A stretch of DNA of 64,000 nucleotides from an uncultured Pseudomonadota bacterium (lineage in GTDB: Bacteria; Pseudomonadota; Gammaproteobacteria; Burkholderiales; SG8-39). Location: the NCBI GenBank assembly GCA_903829815.1, contig CAIKRR010000061.1, forward strand, positions 1-64,000, in the 5' to 3' direction. Positions 59,285 through 64,000 of the stretch are shown in pieces. Numbering within the stretch: the first letter of the stretch is position 1; each line of letters opens with the position of its first letter. Below the pieces are notes generated by a model. That model saw only the letters and a list, made by a program, of their open reading frames with translations. It searched no databases and was not told the DNA's origin. A program made the position numbers and the translations under genes.

Positions 59285-60138
59285 CAGGCACGCCCTGCCA
59301 GGCCGGTGGGCCTGATCGCCAGCACGATCACCATCGGCACGATGACCGTAAAGAGCGAGAACTGCGGGAACCAGGCGGCACCGAAGTTGTCGACCAGCCC
59401 CACCAGCAGACTGCCGAGGAATGCACCGCGCACACTGCCCAATCCCCCCACCGTGACGACCACGAACGCGAGCAGCGCAACCTCGAAGTCGGCCCCGGGA
59501 AACATCCCGAGCAACGGCCCGCCGAGCACACCGCCCAGGGCTGCAAGGCCCGCACCGAAGGCAAACATGCCGGTAAAGATGAGGGGGATGTTGATACCCA
59601 TGGCACGCACCATCTCTTCATCATCCATGCCGGCGCGCACCAGCGCGCCGACGCGGGTACGTTCGAGCAGCAGCCAGAGCAGTACCGCAACGAAAAGACC
59701 CATGCCGATGATCGCCACACGGTAGACCGGATAGCCCACGCCGAGGATGGTCATCGCGCCTTCGAGCATCGCCGGCTTGGGTACCAGTTGCGCATTGCCC
59801 CCCCAGAGCCAGAAAGCAACGTCCGCGATGATGAACAGGAGGCCGAGCGTCAGCAGGGACTGGGGCAACTCCTGCTTGTGCAGACGCTGCAGCATGAGCC
59901 GCTGGATACCAGCCCCGAGCAGCATCACCGCGACGCAGGCAGTGACCAGACCCGCGATGAAACTGCCACTGGCCTGGATCACGCTGAGCGCGATGTACCC
60001 TCCCAGCAGGTAGAACGACCCATGCGCCATGTTGATGATCTGCATCAGCCCGAACACGAGCGTGAGACCGGCCGAAAGCACGAACAGCACCATGGCCAGT
60101 GACAAGCCGTTGAGGGTATTGACGATCCAGAACGACAT
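59284..60138 (-). CDS. LivH-type ABC permease
   Basis: 284 aa, about eight helices. LNGLSLAMVLFVLSAGLTLVFGLMQIINMAHGSFYLLGGY is the standard LivH opening; the contact loop VRAGMDDEEMVRAMGINIPLIF and the late GGLGSVRGAFLGSLLVGLVDN follow. Starts 12 bp after the binding-protein gene. Confidence 0.9.
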   Translation of the reverse strand: MSFWIVNTLNGLSLAMVLFVLSAGLTLVFGLMQIINMAHGSFYLLGGYIALSVIQASGSFIAGLVTACVAVMLLGAGIQRLMLQRLHKQELPQSLLTLGLLFIIADVAFWLWGGNAQLVPKPAMLEGAMTILGVGYPVYRVAIIGMGLFVAVLLWLLLERTRVGALVRAGMDDEEMVRAMGINIPLIFTGMFAFGAGLAALGGVLGGPLLGMFPGADFEVALLAFVVVTVGGLGSVRGAFLGSLLVGLVDNFGAAWFPQFSLFTVIVPMVIVLAIRPTGLAGRA

Positions 60139-60150
60139 GGCAACGCTTCT

Positions 60151-61338
60151 TCAGCGGGGCAACACCAGACCCGCGGGCAGCGTGGGCGGTTCCGCCACCG
60201 GCTTGAACTCGGGGATGACACCGAGAATCACCGGCCGGATCACACCATTGACTTCGCGCACCTGCATCACGTAGCGAGGCTGAATCGGATTGTGGTTTTC
60301 GTCAAAGGCAAAATTGCCTGCAGGCGTGACCAGACGCACGCTACGCAAGGCGGTCACCATCGCCTCGCGATCGTCGACCTTCCCGCCGGTGCGCATGAGT
60401 GCCGCATCGATCGCCTGTGCCGCGATGTAGCCGCCCGCCGAGAACCAGGCCGGATTTTGCTTGTAGGCCGCCTGATAGTCGGCCACGAACTGCCGGTTGA
60501 CCGGGCTGTCGATGGTCGAGAAGTAAAACCCCGCACCGGTGAATCCGAGCGCCGCCTTGCCCTGCGCGGGCAGCAGGGTTTCATCCACGGTTGCCGTAAA
60601 CCCGTAGAGGGGCAGTTTCTTGCCGTAATCGGCAAAGGCCTTCACGAAGCGGATGGCATCACCACCGGCCATGAAGATGATGCCCACGTCGGCCTCGGCC
60701 GAGAACTGCCCCACCACCGAACCATAGTCAGGGGTACCCAGGCGCGGCAGGATCCGCTGTACGACCTTGCCGCCAGCCGCCACGAAGCCGCGCTCGAAGT
60801 AATCGGCACCCGTCTGGCCCGCGTTGAAATTGGGCGCAACGACAATCGCCTTGCGAAAGCCGGCCTTGCCCGGCAGATAGCCCTGCAGATAGGAGTCGGC
60901 ATTGCCCGAGAACGAAGTCCGAAAGATGTACTTGCCATCACCGATTTCATCGACGGTGGCCTCGAGCAAGGTCGGCAACTTCTGCGCGATGAGGTAATTG
61001 CGCACTGCCGCGCCATTGGCCGAGGACAGGGGCCCCATCAGCAGGTCGACATGGTCGGACTCGGCCAGCTTCTTGGCCTTGGTGATCGTGGTCTGCGGAT
61101 CGTTGCCGGTGTCTTCGATGATGGTTTCAACCGCACGACCACCCAGTCGATTGCCGTTCTTCTTCAGAAAGAGCAGAAAGCCGTCGCGCTGCCCGGCACC
61201 CGAAGGCCCGAGCGGCCCGGAGAGTTCGGTGAGGATGCCGATCTTGATCGGCGGCTGGGCCGACGTCTGTGCAAACGAGGCGCACGTCGTGCAGGTGGTC
61301 AGAACAACGGCAAGCGCTAACGATCGCAGGGATCTCAT
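60151..61338 (-). CDS. HAAT-type ABC substrate-binding protein (Peripla_BP_6)
   Basis: 395 aa. Signal peptide SLALAVVLTTCTTCASFAQ, then PIKIGILTELSGPLGPSGAGQRDGF, VDLLMGPLSSANGAAVRNYLIAQKLP, FRTSFSGNADSYLQGYLPGKAGF and MQVREVNGVIRPVI. This is closest to receptors for aromatic or branched-chain acids. AAGGAG is 6 nt before ATG 61338. It lies between the Rieske gene upstream and the LivHMGF-type genes, so the whole run 62595-56785 is one likely operon. Confidence 0.89.
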   Translation of the reverse strand: MRSLRSLALAVVLTTCTTCASFAQTSAQPPIKIGILTELSGPLGPSGAGQRDGFLLFLKKNGNRLGGRAVETIIEDTGNDPQTTITKAKKLAESDHVDLLMGPLSSANGAAVRNYLIAQKLPTLLEATVDEIGDGKYIFRTSFSGNADSYLQGYLPGKAGFRKAIVVAPNFNAGQTGADYFERGFVAAGGKVVQRILPRLGTPDYGSVVGQFSAEADVGIIFMAGGDAIRFVKAFADYGKKLPLYGFTATVDETLLPAQGKAALGFTGAGFYFSTIDSPVNRQFVADYQAAYKQNPAWFSAGGYIAAQAIDAALMRTGGKVDDREAMVTALRSVRLVTPAGNFAFDENHNPIQPRYVMQVREVNGVIRPVILGVIPEFKPVAEPPTLPAGLVLPR

Positions 61339-61425
61339 GCGTGTCTCCTTGAATGAATCGCCCGCCACGGCCGTGGCGGGCTCTTTCTTCTGTGCAATGC
61401 AGCCGAGGGGCGCGCGGGGCGCCGA

Positions 61426-62595
61426 TCAGGCAAAAGGCGCGATGATCTTCAGTTCATCGCCCTTGGACTTGCGCCGGACGCGGCCCGGCTTTGCCCCAAG
61501 CCCACGCTTCCAGGTGTCGAAATTGATCGGCACATCCTGCTCCTTCTTGCGCAGGACACCCGCCGGATCCTTGCCCTTGGCCACCGCATCGATCGCGTTC
61601 TTGAGCATCTTGCGATAAAGGACGATGCCTTTGTCGGACGCCCCCAGATGCTCCTGGGTTCGATCGGCAATGATCCCCTGGCTGGTGATGACCGCATCGT
61701 CCTGATCGCGCTCCCACAATCCCCACCAACCGTCATCGACCCGACGCCATTCGCCAGACACGGTCTTCTGATAATCACCGGTGGTGAGTTGATGGGGTGG
61801 TTCCTTGCTCTCGGAACTCCAGGCAAACCAGGCCACCGTCGACTGGTCGTCACGCGGGGTCTGCCAGATGATGTACTGGCACGACTCCTGCCCGACGCGC
61901 TGTACGTTCACTCGCACGGCGCCGGGAAACACATGGTGATAGCGCTCGGAGAAGCCATTCTGCTCATCAACCGAGTCCATCTGCACGCCGTACCACATTT
62001 CCTTCCAGGTGACCTCGGGGCGGGTCATCGCAAGTTCGGGGTAGATGCTCGCGTGGGTCACCATCACGTGATAGGGATCAAGCGGATTCTCGGTGGCCTG
62101 CAGCCAGTTGTTGTGAACGTCGCGTCCCCAGACGGCACGCCGCCCGCGGGTCTCGAAGAGAACGTCATAGCGCGGGAAGAGCGGTGCGGGCAAAGGGCCC
62201 ATGTAGGCAAAGAGCAGCCCACCGGCTTCGCGCGTGACATAGGCCTTTTGCCGCACGCGGTTCTTGAGTGTGCTGCCCGGGGGCTCCATCGGTTGTTCGA
62301 CGCAACGACCTTCGACATCGAATACCCAGCCGTGATAGCAGCAGCGCAGGCCGCATTCCTCGACCCGACCATATTCGAGCGATGCGCCACGGTGAGCACA
62401 GGCCCTCGCAAGGAGGCCCACACGGCCTTCGGGGTCACGGAACATGACCAGATCTTCGCCCAGCACCCGCACCGGCAGGGGCTTGTCCTTCACCTCGGCC
62501 GAGGTGGCAATCGGCCACCAGTAGCGTCGCAGCATCTCGCCGCAGGGGGTGCCTGGCCCAACCTGGGTCAGCAGCTCGTTGTCCTCGCGCTTCAT
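61426..62595 (-). CDS. Rieske non-haem iron oxygenase, phthalate 4,5-dioxygenase-like
   Basis: 389 aa. NELLTQVGPGTPCGEMLRRYWWP at the N-terminus, Rieske ligands CAHRG and RCCYHG, mononuclear iron motif NPLDPYHVMVTH (Asp, His, His). GAGGAG 7 nt upstream fixes ATG 62595. About 50 residues shorter than the Pht3-like homologues at 10727 and 20126, mainly in the C-terminal half; the Lys/Arg-rich tail (KPGRVRRKSKGD) is unusual. First gene of the Liv-type transporter operon, so its substrate is probably imported by it. Reductase partner not seen. Confidence 0.9.
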   Translation of the reverse strand: MKREDNELLTQVGPGTPCGEMLRRYWWPIATSAEVKDKPLPVRVLGEDLVMFRDPEGRVGLLARACAHRGASLEYGRVEECGLRCCYHGWVFDVEGRCVEQPMEPPGSTLKNRVRQKAYVTREAGGLLFAYMGPLPAPLFPRYDVLFETRGRRAVWGRDVHNNWLQATENPLDPYHVMVTHASIYPELAMTRPEVTWKEMWYGVQMDSVDEQNGFSERYHHVFPGAVRVNVQRVGQESCQYIIWQTPRDDQSTVAWFAWSSESKEPPHQLTTGDYQKTVSGEWRRVDDGWWGLWERDQDDAVITSQGIIADRTQEHLGASDKGIVLYRKMLKNAIDAVAKGKDPAGVLRKKEQDVPINFDTWKRGLGAKPGRVRRKSKGDELKIIAPFA

Positions 62596-62809
62596 GTCTT
62601 GTCTCCTCGTCTCTGATGCCATCTGCAGATGTCCTCACCGGTGGAATCGGCGAGGCATCGATCGCGTTGATGCCCGCACTCGAGGTGGCAGGCAGGATCA
62701 GCGCGTACTATAGCCGAGCGGCCTTGCTGTGGTGAGGCCCTGGCGCTTTTCGAGCACCGGCACCTGCCATACCCGTTCACACCAACGCCGACGTACGACC
62801 GACCTGAAC

Positions 62810-63478
62810 ATGAACTTCAACGATGACTTCAGCCTGCGCGTGAGTCTGCATGCCGCCGATGCAGCATGGGTAGCTTCTCCGCTGGCCGGCGTAACCCGAC
62901 GCATGCTTGATCGAAGGGGTGACGAAGTAGCGCGCGCCACCAGCATCGTTCGCTATGAACCGGGCTCAGGCTACGACCACCATGAGCATGGCGGTGGCGA
63001 AGAGATACTCGTGCTCGAGGGCGTTTTCTGCGACGAGACTGGCCATCATCCGGCCGGCACGTATCTGCGCAACCCGGCCGGCAGCAGTCACGCCCCCTGG
63101 TCAGACGAAGGCTGCCTGCTCTTCGTGAAGTTGCGCCAGTTTGCAACCGACGATCGAACAACCCTGCGCGTTGATACGCGAACGGCGCCCTGGCGAGCCG
63201 GGCTGGTGCCAGGCCTCTCGGTGATGCCCCTGCACTCGCATGGCGGCGTCGATACGGCGCTGGTGCGCTGGGCGCCCGACACGCAGTTTCACTGCCATCG
63301 ACACGCGGCCGGTGAGGAGATACTGGTGCTCGAGGGTGTATTCGAGGATGAGCACGGCACTTACCCGGCAGGCACCTGGCTACGCAGTCCGGCCATGAGC
63401 GAGCATGCCCCGTTCACCGGCAGCGCAGGTGCCCTCATCTACGTCAAGGTGGGGCACCTCAAACCGTCAGGGACCTGA
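62810..63478 (+). CDS. Double ChrR-type cupin protein
   Basis: 222 aa, two cupin modules in tandem that repeat each other. Module 1 has GYDHHEHGGGEEILVLEG, HPAGTYLRNPAGSSHAP and module 2 has FHCHRHAAGEEILVLEG, YPAGTWLRSPAMSEHAP. Each carries the His-x-His, Glu and His metal ligands of the ChrR cupin. ChrR of Rhodobacter pairs such a cupin with an N-terminal zinc anti-sigma domain; here no such domain exists. Chosen ATG has no clear ribosome binding site. Convergent with the PAS gene, one base apart. Confidence 0.8.
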   Translation: MNFNDDFSLRVSLHAADAAWVASPLAGVTRRMLDRRGDEVARATSIVRYEPGSGYDHHEHGGGEEILVLEGVFCDETGHHPAGTYLRNPAGSSHAPWSDEGCLLFVKLRQFATDDRTTLRVDTRTAPWRAGLVPGLSVMPLHSHGGVDTALVRWAPDTQFHCHRHAAGEEILVLEGVFEDEHGTYPAGTWLRSPAMSEHAPFTGSAGALIYVKVGHLKPSGT

Positions 63479-63479
63479 C

Positions 63480-63878
63480 TCAGACGGTTGTACCTTCGCG
63501 CTGGATCGCGACCCAGGCGGTGATCTTCTTGCCGGTCTTGATCGGCAGTACGCGCCAGTACATGATGAAAGGCGTGCCATCCTTCTTGTAGTTGATGGCC
63601 TTGCCTTCGAAGCGGCCGCCTGTCTTGAGCGCCTCGGACAGCCGATCGATCACCTTCTTGTCGGTACCCTGCCCTTGCAGGATGCGCGGGGTCTGACCCA
63701 ACACTTCAACCTGATCGTGCCCGGTCAACTTCTTGAATGCCTTGTTTGCATAGATGATCTTGCCGGCAGCCGAGGCGTCGGTGACCAGAATGGAATCGAA
63801 GCTGTTTTCAGCAAGAACCTGAAGCAGCGTCAGAGCCGACTCACTGCTGTTCAGAATCTTCTCGAGGGAAGTAGCCAT
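63480..63878 (-). CDS. Stand-alone PAS-domain protein
   Basis: 132 aa; the PAS fold fills nearly the whole protein. SILVTDASAAGKIIYANKAF, LTGHDQVEVLGQTPRILQG, GRFEGKAINYKKDGTPFIMYW and PIKTGKKITAWVAIQRE are seen in order. The arrangement resembles LOV/PAS sensors but the LOV motif NCRFLQG is TPRILQG, so the photoactive Cys is absent. No output domain. AGGAG lies 7 nt before ATG 63878. It could signal by dimerisation with a partner protein; ligand unknown. Confidence 0.82.
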   Translation of the reverse strand: MATSLEKILNSSESALTLLQVLAENSFDSILVTDASAAGKIIYANKAFKKLTGHDQVEVLGQTPRILQGQGTDKKVIDRLSEALKTGGRFEGKAINYKKDGTPFIMYWRVLPIKTGKKITAWVAIQREGTTV

Positions 63879-64000
63879 GGCGAGTCTCCTGGGGATGCAT
63901 GAAGGCGGTGCTTCGCACAAGGCAGGCAGTCAGACGACTCCTCTTGCCCCCATGCACCCGCCAGCCCTCGGATCGGGGCGGCCTGAGCATACACAATCAG

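Noticed and set aside
63480-63878. PAS protein considered as a LOV blue-light receptor
   Set aside because: The adduct-forming Cys of the NCRFLQ motif is replaced by TPRILQ, so a normal LOV photocycle is not possible.

Overview
The window is GC-rich DNA, apparently from a Burkholderiales-type betaproteobacterium. Two things suggest this. There are seven Bug-type (TctC-like) periplasmic receptors, a family greatly expanded in Alcaligenaceae and Comamonadaceae-like bacteria. There is also a puc (LH2 light-harvesting) operon whose subunits resemble the Rubrivivax type, with the beta N-terminus reading ...VWPTGLT and an Ala/Val-rich alpha tail. The organism is therefore probably a purple or aerobic anoxygenic phototroph with a broad appetite for aromatic and organic acids. 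I count 60 protein genes, many in tight operons with ATGA or TGATG overlaps. I see no rRNA, tRNA, CRISPR array, insertion sequence, phage gene or transcription-factor gene.

Layout. 1-9.4 kb holds small oxidoreductase operons: luciferase-like monooxygenases, SDRs, a polysaccharide-deacetylase-family protein, a MetE-C-like protein, a Bug receptor and an alpha/beta hydrolase. 9.5-15.4 kb holds a branched-chain-type binding protein coupled to a Rieske oxygenase, a TauD-type dioxygenase and a large exported amidohydrolase. 15.9-18.3 kb holds a membrane-anchored unknown protein and an unusual K+ channel with two voltage sensors and one pore. 18.2-27.4 kb looks like an aromatic-acid module (Bug, UbiD decarboxylase, Bug, Rieske oxygenase, VOC ring-cleavage enzyme, cysteine hydrolase), with a divergent Bug plus flavin monooxygenase. 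27.5-29.4 kb pairs a PQQ-type sugar dehydrogenase with a dihaem cytochrome c. 30.9-37.1 kb is an ABC uptake operon with two paralogous amidohydrolases.

37.4-42.0 kb is a lipid-flavoured group: phosphatidylserine decarboxylase, a membrane-anchored GSA-aminotransferase-like protein, a DUF962-like membrane protein and a GT4 glycosyltransferase. 42.2-44.8 kb is the puc operon on the minus strand: pucB, pucA, a strong hairpin, pucC and a 37-codon membrane peptide. It is headed by two TGTC-N10-GACA/G PpsR (CrtJ)-type operators separated by 8 bp. 45.0-50.3 kb is a plus-strand decarboxylase-like, Rieske, MFS and GMC-oxidoreductase run. 50.4-56.7 kb holds two more Bug receptors, a class II aldolase-family protein, an outer-membrane barrel protein, a NicC-like hydroxylase and an OFA-type MFS transporter. 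56.8-62.6 kb is a complete HAAT (Liv-type) ABC transporter operon led by a Rieske oxygenase. The window ends with a double ChrR-type cupin protein and a stand-alone PAS protein.

The most interesting signals are these: an LH2 alpha subunit with Phe44-Leu45, the residue pair of low-light B800-820 complexes, together with an altered B800 pocket; the tandem PpsR operators; the tiny peptide at the end of the puc operon; and the channel built as sensor-sensor-pore. Functions assigned to the catabolic clusters are family-level only, and I cannot give substrates from sequence alone.
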